Positions 1-5,703 of a DNA stretch of 5,703 bases are shown here, piece after piece. The translations under genes and the position numbers were made by a program. Every line of letters starts with the position of its first letter. Position 1 is the stretch's first letter. The stretch covers positions 1 to 5,703 of the forward strand of contig JAPLEC010000366.1 in NCBI GenBank assembly GCA_026391515.1, written 5' to 3'. This stretch comes from Bacteroidia bacterium. Lineage in GTDB: Bacteria; Bacteroidota; Bacteroidia; Bacteroidales; VadinHA17. The notes beneath the pieces are model-generated. The model searched no databases. It was given only the letters and a program-made list of their open reading frames with translations, and had not been told where the DNA came from.

Positions 1-612
1 TTGCATAACTGATGATGGCAGGTAGCTATATGCCTGCTTGTTTTTCGAAAACTGTTTCCCGATAAACGGGAGAATCTTCAGAAAATAAAAAGTGTAGACC
101 TGTTTTATCAGATACCCGGAAGGCTTTGAAAACTCAAGGACCATTACCAGACCGCCTTTTTTGATAACTCTTGTCATCTCAGTAAGACCTTTAAGAGGAT
201 CTGGAAAATTCCTGACTCCAAAAGCTGCCATAGCGACATCGAAGCTGTTGTCATCAAAGGGTATTTTTTCTGAATCGCCTTTTATCAGTTCTATTCTATC
301 CGAAATGACTCTTCTTTTTATCTTCTCTCTGCCCAGGTCGATCATCTTCTGAGAGATATCAATTCCTGTAACATACTCAGGATCAAGCTTTAATGCAGCT
401 ATTGAAAGGTCGCCGGTACCGCATGCCACATCAAGTACCTTTGAATTTTTATGTGTTTCTGAAATTACCTTTATTGCTTTTTTTCTCCAGATCCTGTCGA
501 TGCCGAATGATAAAAGATGGTTCAGGAAATCGTACCTGAAGGCAATATCGTCAAACATGGTTACGATCTGCGCTTTTTGGTCCTGATCTGATATTTTATA
601 CTGGTCCTCCAT
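1..612 (-). CDS. ubiE: UbiE/MenG-family demethylmenaquinone methyltransferase (3' end cut by window edge)
   Basis: This is a class I SAM-dependent methyltransferase that would methylate demethylmenaquinol to menaquinol, the last step of menaquinone synthesis. I translated 204 codons by hand from the ATG at 612; the frame stays open to the left edge, so roughly 30-40 C-terminal residues are missing against the usual 230-245. Visible motifs are MFDDIAFRYDFLNHLLSFG at residues 19-37, followed by the family's conserved Trp (W42); the SAM-binding LDVACGTGD at 60-68; FGVRNFPD at 131-138; and the second UbiE signature, RVIKKGG through LEFS, at 148-162. The ATG at 612 is chosen because the family carries a short extension before MFDxIA and because a -7 promoter element ends 8 bp before it. 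The gene is divergent from the dehydrogenase operon. Family assignment is firm. Menaquinone rather than ubiquinone as product is inferred from the likely Bacteroidota host. Confidence 0.95.
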   Translation of the reverse strand, partial: MEDQYKISDQDQKAQIVTMFDDIAFRYDFLNHLLSFGIDRIWRKKAIKVISETHKNSKVLDVACGTGDLSIAALKLDPEYVTGIDISQKMIDLGREKIKRRVISDRIELIKGDSEKIPFDDNSFDVAMAAFGVRNFPDPLKGLTEMTRVIKKGGLVMVLEFSKPSGYLIKQVYTFYFLKILPFIGKQFSKNKQAYSYLPSSVMQ

Positions 613-620
613 CGAAGTGG

Positions 621-628
621 CAAAGTTA
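621..628 (-). promoter_or_regulatory. Bacteroidota-type -7 element of the ubiE promoter
   Basis: On the minus strand the sequence reads TAACTTTG, an exact match to the TAnnTTTG -7 consensus used by the primary sigma factor of Bacteroidota. It ends only 8 bp before the ubiE ATG, so transcription would begin within a few bases of the start codon and the mRNA would be leaderless or nearly so. No clear TTTG -33 element is visible about 19 bp upstream; that stretch is A/T-rich. Confidence 0.6.
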
Positions 629-643
629 AAGAAAATAAATTCC

Positions 644-651
644 TATTTTTA
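644..651 (+). promoter_or_regulatory. Weak candidate -7 element for the dehydrogenase operon
   Basis: TATTTTTA matches TAnnTTTG at every fixed position except the last and lies 24 bp before the ATG at 676. No convincing -33 element is present. The operon needs a promoter in this 63-bp divergent spacer, unless it is read through from the left, where the neighbour is antisense. This is the best candidate I see, but the match is weak in an A/T-rich stretch. Confidence 0.25.
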
Positions 652-675
652 CACTATCATAATCTACAAAACTTC

Positions 676-1434
676 ATGAATAAAGTTATAATGATTACCG
701 GCGCCACAGCCGGATTCGGCTGGGCAACAGCAATTAAATTTGCACAGAACGGATATAATATTATTATTACAGGTCGAAGAAAAGAGCGCTTAAATGAACT
801 CAAAAAATTACTGGAAACATATAATATAAAGGTATTGTCTCTTAATTTCGATGTCAGGAAAAGAGACGAAGTTGCTGATGTTGTAAAAGGTCTTCCGGAA
901 GAATGGAAAAAAATCGATATCCTGGTAAATAATGCCGGTCTGGCCTCAGGGCTTGACCATATCGACAACAGCAACATTGACGACTGGGACAGGATGGTTG
1001 ATACTAATGTGAAAGGATTACTATATGTGACCAGGGCTGTATGTCCGCTGATGGTCGCCCGTGGATCAGGACATATTTTCAACATAGGTTCAATCGCAGG
1101 AAAAGGTGCCTATGAAAGCGGTAATGTTTATTGCGCCACCAAGGCTGCTGTCGATACACTTACAAGGTCCATGAGAATCGATTTGCTAAAGCACAATATC
1201 AGGGTAACACAGATTGCTCCCGGAATGGCTGAAACGGAATTCTCGATGGTAAGGTTTCATGGCGATGCTGAAAAGGCAAACGCAGTATATAAAGGTATTG
1301 AAGCTCTTACTGCAGAAGATATTGCTAATGTTATTTATTATTGTGCTTCGCTTCCACCTCATGTTTGCATTAACGACCTTGTAATTACCCCGACACAGCA
1401 AGCGGATGTGATCTATAATCACAGAAAAATTTAA
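676..1434 (+). CDS. ydfG: YdfG-like short-chain dehydrogenase (NADP-dependent 3-hydroxy acid / serine 3-dehydrogenase type)
   Basis: This is a classical SDR of 252 residues, the usual length. The Rossmann nucleotide motif TGATAGFG is at residues 8-15, and GRR at 33-35 is the basic pair that normally selects NADP(H). NNAG is at 85-88. The catalytic tetrad is complete: N111, S139, Y152 and K156 (YCATK). APGMAETEF at 181-189 follows the active site, as in this family. Similarity to E. coli YdfG as I remember it runs the whole length: RRKERL, LPEEW..IDILVNNAGLA, DW..M.DTN.KGL, GNVY.ATKA, EFS.VRF.GD, and the LPPHV.IN tail. YdfG oxidises L-allo-threonine, serine and 3-hydroxy acids, and reduces malonic semialdehyde. 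The exact substrate here is inferred. No Shine-Dalgarno is seen, but the Rossmann strand begins right after the ATG, which supports this start. It is probably the first gene of an operon with the Ldh_2 gene 10 bp downstream. Confidence 0.92.
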   Translation: MNKVIMITGATAGFGWATAIKFAQNGYNIIITGRRKERLNELKKLLETYNIKVLSLNFDVRKRDEVADVVKGLPEEWKKIDILVNNAGLASGLDHIDNSNIDDWDRMVDTNVKGLLYVTRAVCPLMVARGSGHIFNIGSIAGKGAYESGNVYCATKAAVDTLTRSMRIDLLKHNIRVTQIAPGMAETEFSMVRFHGDAEKANAVYKGIEALTAEDIANVIYYCASLPPHVCINDLVITPTQQADVIYNHRKI

Positions 1435-1444
1435 TACTCTAATA

Positions 1445-2515
1445 ATGTACACCTACAATTACCTGTTTGATTTTACGAGGAATGTTTTCATGAAAATGGG
1501 ATGCAGCGAGCATGATTCAGAGATAATCGCTGAGGTTTTTCTGGCGGCAGAACTTAGGGATCATGCTTCCCATGGAATGATCAGAATTAAAGATTATTAT
1601 GAACTTTGGAAAGCAGGAAGAATAAATGTAAAACCGAATGTCAGAATTGTGCATGAATCGCCAAGTACAGCAGTAGTTGACGGAGATAATGCTGTGGGAA
1701 TGGTTCCAGCCAGGAGATCAATGGAGATCGCGATTGAAAAAGCAGAAAAGGCAGGGACAGGATGGGTGGCAACCAGAAATTCGAATCATTTTGGCATTGC
1801 CGGGTATTATTCAATGATGGCATTGAAACATGATATGATCGGGATTTGTCTTACAAATGCCAACCCGCTTGTATCTCCCACATTTTCAATAAGCAGGATG
1901 ATGGGAACCAATCCGATTGCAGTTTCAATTCCAACCCGGAAACAACCTTCCTTTGTTGCTGATTTTGCAACGACTCCGATTGCAAGAGGCAAGCTTGCCG
2001 TTGCTGAAAAAAAAGGTGAAAAGGTTGCATTCGGATTTGTACAGGATAGGACAGGCAAACCATCCGATGATCCAACAATTTTAAAATCAGGCGGTTCGAT
2101 GCTTACATTAGGAGGGGACAGAGTACACGGAAGTCATAAAGGGTACTGCCTTTCAGCGATCGTTGATATTTTCTCGGCAGTCTTCAGCGGAGCAAATTTC
2201 GGCCCATTTGTTCCTCCAAGTGTTGCTTATTTACCGGTTCTTGAAAAGAAAGTAGGTAAAGGAACCGGTCACTTCTTTGGAGCAATGAGAATTGATGCTT
2301 TCCAGCCTGCAGATGAATTTAAGGCGAAGATGGATGAATGGATCGAAACATTCAGGTCGGCTAAACCTGCTGAAGGTCAGGAACGAGTGCTGATACCTGG
2401 GGATCCGGAGCGTGAAGCAGAAGAGAGAATCAGAAGAGACGGTATAAAGCTTGTTCCTGCAATAAAGGATGATCTGATTGCAATTGCGAATGAATTGAAA
2501 ATTAAATTTGAATAA
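1445..2515 (+). CDS. Malate/L-lactate dehydrogenase-family (Ldh_2) NAD(P)-dependent oxidoreductase
   Basis: This protein of 356 residues belongs to the Ldh_2 family (malate, L-lactate, sulfolactate, ureidoglycolate and 2,3-diketogulonate dehydrogenases), which is unrelated in fold to classical LDH/MDH. The N-terminal block LRDHASHGMIRIKDYYELW spans 37-55. H43 and R47 align with the catalytic His and Arg described in E. coli DlgD. The cofactor-site block RNSNHFGIAGYY is at 111-122 and GTNPIA at 154-159. GKPSDDP at 204-210 matches the family's G.PTTDP. HKGYCLSAIVDIF at 231-243 matches the GYKGYGL region, and IPGDPE at 317-322 is the C-terminal signature. The start follows the SDR stop by 10 bp and no Shine-Dalgarno is present. 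Co-transcription with the YdfG-like gene suggests a shared hydroxy/keto-acid route. Substrates vary widely in this family, so I give no gene symbol. Confidence 0.93.
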   Translation: MYTYNYLFDFTRNVFMKMGCSEHDSEIIAEVFLAAELRDHASHGMIRIKDYYELWKAGRINVKPNVRIVHESPSTAVVDGDNAVGMVPARRSMEIAIEKAEKAGTGWVATRNSNHFGIAGYYSMMALKHDMIGICLTNANPLVSPTFSISRMMGTNPIAVSIPTRKQPSFVADFATTPIARGKLAVAEKKGEKVAFGFVQDRTGKPSDDPTILKSGGSMLTLGGDRVHGSHKGYCLSAIVDIFSAVFSGANFGPFVPPSVAYLPVLEKKVGKGTGHFFGAMRIDAFQPADEFKAKMDEWIETFRSAKPAEGQERVLIPGDPEREAEERIRRDGIKLVPAIKDDLIAIANELKIKFE

Positions 2516-2535
2516 ACTAATTCCAAATGTTAATC

Positions 2536-2640
2536 CCTTAGTGTGCCTTTGTGATTTTCCTTTGTGCTCTTTGTGGTTAAATTTTTTCTAATTCATTTTT
2601 AAACCACAAAGAACAAAGTACACACTAAGGAACACAAAGG
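2536..2640. repeat. Imperfect palindrome of CTTTGTG modules between convergent genes
   Basis: Two perfect 10-bp stems are nested: the outer pairs 2536-2545 (CCTTAGTGTG) with 2621-2630, and the inner pairs 2569-2578 (CTTTGTGGTT) with 2602-2611, around a 23-nt A/T loop. Between the stems the left arm has 23 nt and the right only 9. The left arm reads as modules CCTTAGTGTG, CCTTTGTGAT plus TTT, CCTTTGTGCT, CTTTGTGGTT. The right arm, read on the minus strand, is CCTTTGTGTT, CCTTAGTGTG, TACTTTGTT, CTTTGTGGTT. It lies between the stops of two converging genes, so a role in ending transcription from both sides is plausible. However, neither strand has the U-run after the stem that defines a classical intrinsic terminator. 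From memory, similar CTTTGTG...CTTTGTGGTTAAA elements are scattered in intergenic regions of many environmental bacteria. Confidence 0.75.
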
Positions 2641-2666
2641 AAAAACTATAGAAATTCCAGATTCTT

Positions 2667-2963
2667 TCAGATCCCCCAGTTTTTGTTTGGTTCAGGGCCC
2701 ATTATAAAAACCAGCTCTCCTCCTTTTACAATTTCCTCATGCGTAATATTTGATCTGTTAAACGGATGCGAGTTTAATGTTGCAGACTGGATATAAATAT
2801 TTTCTTTGCTTAGATTTATAGCCCTTATTGTAAATTTTTCCCCTTTATAAACCGATCTGTTTAAGTGTAATGTGACCTTATCAAAGATTGGTGCTGTGAG
2901 CTGGTAAACAGGATTTCCCGGACATATCTGATAAAGTCCCATGGCGCTCATTGCATACCATCC
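2667..2963 (-). pseudogene. 3' remnant of the GH92 gene, downstream of an in-frame TAA
   Basis: These 98 codons plus a TGA stop continue the GH92 frame directly after the premature TAA at 2964-2966. The translation begins GWYAMSAMGLYQICPG, the family's conserved xxWYxxSxxGxYxxxPG block, and continues with APIFDKVTLHL, then KENIYIQSATLNSHPFNRS, ITHEEIVKGGELVFIMG and PNKNWGI, all typical of the GH92 C-terminal beta-sandwich and tail. There is no further stop or frameshift, so the damage looks recent. An ATG at 2951 lies 9 nt after an AAGGA sequence that overlaps the stop. Re-initiation there could yield a 94-residue polypeptide lacking the Trp-Tyr motif. This is not an independent gene by homology; it is the tail of the upstream one. 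Confidence 0.88.
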
Positions 2964-2966
2964 TTA
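2964..2966 (-). other. In-frame premature TAA inside the GH92 gene
   Basis: Read on the minus strand, the codons are GGT TGT ATG TAA GGA TGG TAT (G C M stop G W Y). Family members carry a small residue, usually Ser or Ala, at the stop position within a motif of the form GQMSAWY. TCA (Ser) to TAA is a single base change, so one substitution explains it. Other genes in the window use TAA as a normal terminator (ends at 1434, 2515 and 4912), so a reassigned code is unlikely. Confidence 0.85.
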
Positions 2967-4931
2967 CATACAACCATAATCATCATCCATCTCTTCGAGA
3001 TAGCCGTCGGGTGTTGTTTTGTACACTCTGTCAAAGATTGGTTTCGGGAAAAAACTATGTGTACTATATTTCTGAACAATAGGTTCGGTGAGTATTTTTC
3101 TTACCCATTTTTGAGTGAGCCATGGAGATCCGGCCATATTGAATAGAAACGGAGCCTGAATATCTATCTGGTTTCCTGCCGTGTATAAATCATTATCAAA
3201 GAAATACTGAAGCTCTTTGACAAAGCTTTCTTTTCCACCAAAAACATCTATCAAAGAAGGGACATCATGAATTACGTTCCATCGCCATTGCCATTTGCTG
3301 CCTTCGTATGTATATTTTTCACGGTTCATTGCCGGATCCTCCGGGAAATCAAGCCAGGTTCCGTCAGCGGCACGGGCTCTGAAATATTTTATTGTAGAAT
3401 CCCATGTATTGCGCCAGTATTCAGAGCGCTTCATCAGATAATCGTAATCCTGATTATTTCCTATCGACCTGGCAACCTGAGCAAGTGTCCAGTTATCCCA
3501 GCAGTACTCCCCGGTCTGGTCAGCTCTGGCAGGGATAAAACCAATAGTATCATACTTTTGAGGCATCTGCAGTATTACTTCTTTCTTCATAAAAGGATAA
3601 ACCGGCTTAATATCAATTTTCATCAAACCTTTAAAGTAGGCATCAGCTACCACCATCAGCATGTGTTCATGCCTGCATGAAGCAAAAACCTGGTATCCGT
3701 TTTTTCCGGCAGCTTTAAAATCCACACCATGAGGCGGATGATTACTTTCCGGTAATGCTCCCCAGTTGTCAGCCTGAACATAAAGATCTCTCAGTGAGGT
3801 AATTATATCACTATAAATGGCTGGAATTAATAAGCTGTATAAAGGATATTTTGTACGGAATGAATCCCAGAAAGCAAATCCGTCGTAATGGGTATAACCG
3901 TCAGCTTTATGAAGCTGCCGGTCAAGGCCCGGGTAAGTTCCATCCACGTCGGTTTGTACAACAGGCAGAAAACAGGTATGATAAAGTGCAGTATAAAAAA
4001 TAATTTTATCATCTGTATTTTTGCCTTCCACTCTAACAGCCGAAAGAATTTTATTCCACGAGCTTGCAGCTTCCCTGTGCGTTTCTTCAAAATTCCAGTG
4101 CTGAGATTCTGCTTCAAGATTTTTCCGGGCTTTCTCTGCCGATGACAATGAGACTCCTACTTTGATCAGAAGTGATTTATTTTTCAGATTGCCGAATTCA
4201 CAAATTATTCCGCCATCATTTTGTTTTTGTAAAGATTCTCCATCTGCAATCTTTTTGCCATCCCACACCAGTATTTTCTTGATAGGTGAATTAAAAACGA
4301 TATAGAAAAATTTATTAGCTGCTGAACCTTCCAATGAGTTTTCATTTATGACCTTGCATGAAATGCCTGCTGAACCTCCCCTGTTTCCTGCATAAATAAA
4401 GACCTTATTACCTTCAGATGCATTAAAAGTATAACGATGAAAACCCGAATGAACTGTTGCCGACAACTCGGCAAGTATCTTATAATCTGTAATATACACA
4501 GAATAATACCCCGCTTCAGCTTTTTCTTTTCTCTTGTCGATCTCAAGTACAGGATTCGCATAAAAAGTATCAGCAGGTTCACCTGTAAACGGAACAATGG
4601 AAACCTCTCCTGCCCGGTCGTGAATGCTTGTTCCTCCTGAACTTCCCCTGTGAAAATGGCTGAAACCACGAATATGATTATCAGAGTAATCATAACCCGA
4701 ATGAGCAAAATCGCCATCAGCTGTCAGGCTGCCAGGCCATGTATCGGGACATAATTCCACAAGACCGAATGGAACGAGAGCTGCAGGAAGCCATTGTCCG
4801 TGATCGCCCTCAGTACAGATGAAAGGGTTGATGTAATCGGTCGGCTGTTCTTGTTTGCAAGAAACAAATAACAAAATAAACAATGCAAAAAAGATATGCC
4901 AAGGCATATCCTTATTGAACAGATATTTCAT
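2964..4931 (-). CDS. GH92-family alpha-mannosidase-like lipoprotein, truncated by a premature stop
   Basis: GH92 enzymes are Ca2+-dependent exo-alpha-mannosidases. With the start at 4931 the product has 655 residues: basic n-region MKYLFNK, a hydrophobic segment (residues 11-22, IPxxx-like FFALFILLF), and a lipobox ending at C25 (LFVSC). Export as a lipoprotein follows. Family blocks are DYINPF at 32-37, VPFGLVELCPDT at 53-64, GFSHFH at 89-94, FWDSFRTKYPL at 354-364, YEGSKWQW at 542-549 (E543 is the likely general acid), GNQIDIQAPFLFN at 586-598, and the acidic DDD at 649-651 near the expected catalytic base. A TAA at codon 656 cuts the next conserved block; the frame goes on for 98 more codons, restoring a normal length of about 754. 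Other starts are 4952 and 4907. I prefer 4931 for its Lys-bearing signal peptide; it overlaps the upstream gene by 20 bp. The product is probably inactive if the stop is real. Confidence 0.9.
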   Translation of the reverse strand: MKYLFNKDMPWHIFFALFILLFVSCKQEQPTDYINPFICTEGDHGQWLPAALVPFGLVELCPDTWPGSLTADGDFAHSGYDYSDNHIRGFSHFHRGSSGGTSIHDRAGEVSIVPFTGEPADTFYANPVLEIDKRKEKAEAGYYSVYITDYKILAELSATVHSGFHRYTFNASEGNKVFIYAGNRGGSAGISCKVINENSLEGSAANKFFYIVFNSPIKKILVWDGKKIADGESLQKQNDGGIICEFGNLKNKSLLIKVGVSLSSAEKARKNLEAESQHWNFEETHREAASSWNKILSAVRVEGKNTDDKIIFYTALYHTCFLPVVQTDVDGTYPGLDRQLHKADGYTHYDGFAFWDSFRTKYPLYSLLIPAIYSDIITSLRDLYVQADNWGALPESNHPPHGVDFKAAGKNGYQVFASCRHEHMLMVVADAYFKGLMKIDIKPVYPFMKKEVILQMPQKYDTIGFIPARADQTGEYCWDNWTLAQVARSIGNNQDYDYLMKRSEYWRNTWDSTIKYFRARAADGTWLDFPEDPAMNREKYTYEGSKWQWRWNVIHDVPSLIDVFGGKESFVKELQYFFDNDLYTAGNQIDIQAPFLFNMAGSPWLTQKWVRKILTEPIVQKYSTHSFFPKPIFDRVYKTTPDGYLEEMDDDYGCM

Positions 4932-5703
4932 ATTTATAATATTGTTCGACACCTGTCAGTACATTTTCAAGGTTATAAAAATAATTCTGAACCTGCCCCT
5001 GAGGTTGTTTTACTCTCAGAATAATTGTTCCTCTTCGGGGTAAAACAAACCTGGCCGGAAGTTCTGAATTATCGGTAGAAGTCTTAACTAATGTAAATTC
5101 AATATCTGTTAAATTTTTAATAGCAAACCACGCGTATCCATCCTGATAGAGATGAGGTTTATCTACCTGGATGGATTGACTGACAAGTGGTCCTATTAAT
5201 TCTTTTTTACCTACAAGCATGTTAAAAAAGAGTGCTGCAGTGCGTTTCGCAAACATTGCCTCTTTCAGTGATGCTTCATTTCTTTCTTTTGCAAAAACCA
5301 GGGTCACCGGCCGTACAGGATATTTTTCAGTATTATAATAATGCTCATAAACATCATGAACATCTGAATTCCCGGTTATTGCCAGGTTCTTATCGAGAGC
5401 CCACTGAATAGCTTCAGGATACCATTCTTTTTCGTTAAAAACTTCAATGCCGTTCATCCAGCCTTTTTTATATATTGAATCATGTTCAGCCATCCACTTT
5501 GTAGTATCAGGCTGCTGCTTGCGCCAGCCGGGATGATTCCATATAATGAACCCTCCCTGCCTGACTGCTTCACGCAGGGCATCCTTGTAATCAGGCATAT
5601 CGAGAGTATCTACATTATTGATAAATAATGCATTAAAATGGACCGGAGGCATACTCCTCGATATCTCCCCTCCCCTGACGAGAATAATATTTTCTGCAAG
5701 AGC
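4912..5703 (-). CDS. PHP-domain phosphodiesterase, Sb-PDE type (5' end cut by window edge)
   Basis: The frame is open to the right edge, giving 263 visible residues and a TAA. The first ATG in view (5652) is internal, because the preceding 17 codons read ALAENIILVRGGEISRS, part of the conserved G.EI.RSMPP.HFNA block. The N-terminal HxH metal motif should lie outside the window; about 130 residues are missing if the length is typical. Metal-ligand candidates in view are E13, H22, H57 (WNHPGW), E88 (GIEVFN), and D114 with H116 (GNSDVH). PHP proteins are metal-dependent phosphoesterases; the Sb-PDE branch was named for a Sphingobium phosphodiesterase acting on organophosphate diesters, and the natural substrate in Bacteroidota is unknown to me. 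After residue 165 comes a C-terminal beta-rich segment (GYAWFAIKN, FVLPRRGTIILRV), probably Ig-like. The GH92 start overlaps or follows its stop, so the two are almost certainly co-transcribed. Confidence 0.88.
   Translation of the reverse strand, partial: ALAENIILVRGGEISRSMPPVHFNALFINNVDTLDMPDYKDALREAVRQGGFIIWNHPGWRKQQPDTTKWMAEHDSIYKKGWMNGIEVFNEKEWYPEAIQWALDKNLAITGNSDVHDVYEHYYNTEKYPVRPVTLVFAKERNEASLKEAMFAKRTAALFFNMLVGKKELIGPLVSQSIQVDKPHLYQDGYAWFAIKNLTDIEFTLVKTSTDNSELPARFVLPRRGTIILRVKQPQGQVQNYFYNLENVLTGVEQYYKYEISVQ

Noticed and set aside
161..352. 63-codon plus-strand open frame
   Set aside because: It is antisense to ubiE, whose methyltransferase motifs are clear in the minus-strand frame.
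657..1085. 142-codon open frame on the minus strand
   Set aside because: It lies antisense within the well-supported YdfG-like gene, has no recognisable domain, and is rich in Ser/Phe as expected for an antisense shadow.
2536..2640. CRISPR array or insertion-sequence end
   Set aside because: The repeated units are only 7-10 bp with almost no spacers, and there is no transposase or cas gene nearby; the units form an inverted, not direct, arrangement overall.
2667..2951. Independent 94-residue small gene
   Set aside because: Its whole sequence matches the GH92 C-terminus and it is in the same frame as the upstream GH92 fragment, so it is the severed tail of that gene.
2964..2966. Reassigned stop codon or recoding to an unusual amino acid
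   Set aside because: TAA ends other genes here in the normal way, and the known recoded stops for selenocysteine and pyrrolysine are TGA and TAG, so a mutation or sequence error is simpler.
3267..3680. 137-codon plus-strand open frame
   Set aside because: It is antisense to conserved GH92 sequence and shows no recognisable motif.
4346..4717. 123-codon minus-strand open frame within the GH92 gene
   Set aside because: It is an alternative frame of the GH92 coding sequence, with no family motif; the GH92 frame explains the region fully.

Overview
The window looks like chromosomal DNA from a member of the Bacteroidota. The signs are a family 92 glycoside hydrolase lipoprotein, a UbiE/MenG methyltransferase of the menaquinone pathway preceded by a TAnnTTTG-type -7 promoter element, moderate A+T content, and start codons without strong Shine-Dalgarno sequences. 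Genus and species cannot be read from the sequence.

Layout from left to right: (1) the 5' part of a ubiE/menG gene on the minus strand, running off the left edge; (2) a 63-bp divergent intergenic region with a good -7 promoter element for ubiE; (3) a plus-strand two-gene operon of a YdfG-like short-chain dehydrogenase and a malate/L-lactate dehydrogenase-family (Ldh_2) oxidoreductase, 10 bp apart; (4) a 151-bp convergent intergenic region holding a large imperfect palindrome built from short CTTTGTG modules; (5) a minus-strand GH92 alpha-mannosidase-like lipoprotein gene interrupted by one in-frame TAA about 98 codons before its natural end; (6) directly upstream of it in transcription, the C-terminal two thirds of a PHP-domain phosphodiesterase gene (Sb-PDE type), running off the right edge.

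The plus-strand pair probably acts on small hydroxy or keto acids: YdfG oxidises 3-hydroxy acids such as serine or 3-hydroxypropionate, and Ldh_2 enzymes oxidise 2-hydroxy acids or reduce 2-keto acids. The true substrates cannot be read from sequence. The minus-strand pair combines a phosphodiesterase-like and a mannosidase-like protein and overlaps or nearly abuts, so the two are very likely co-transcribed, possibly for breakdown of phosphate-decorated glycans. That role is inference.

The strongest anomaly is the nonsense codon in the GH92 gene. The reading frame and family conservation continue unbroken on both sides of the TAA. This points to a recent pseudogenisation, a sequencing error, or expression as two pieces. 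I see no evidence for a wholly new multi-gene system in this window.
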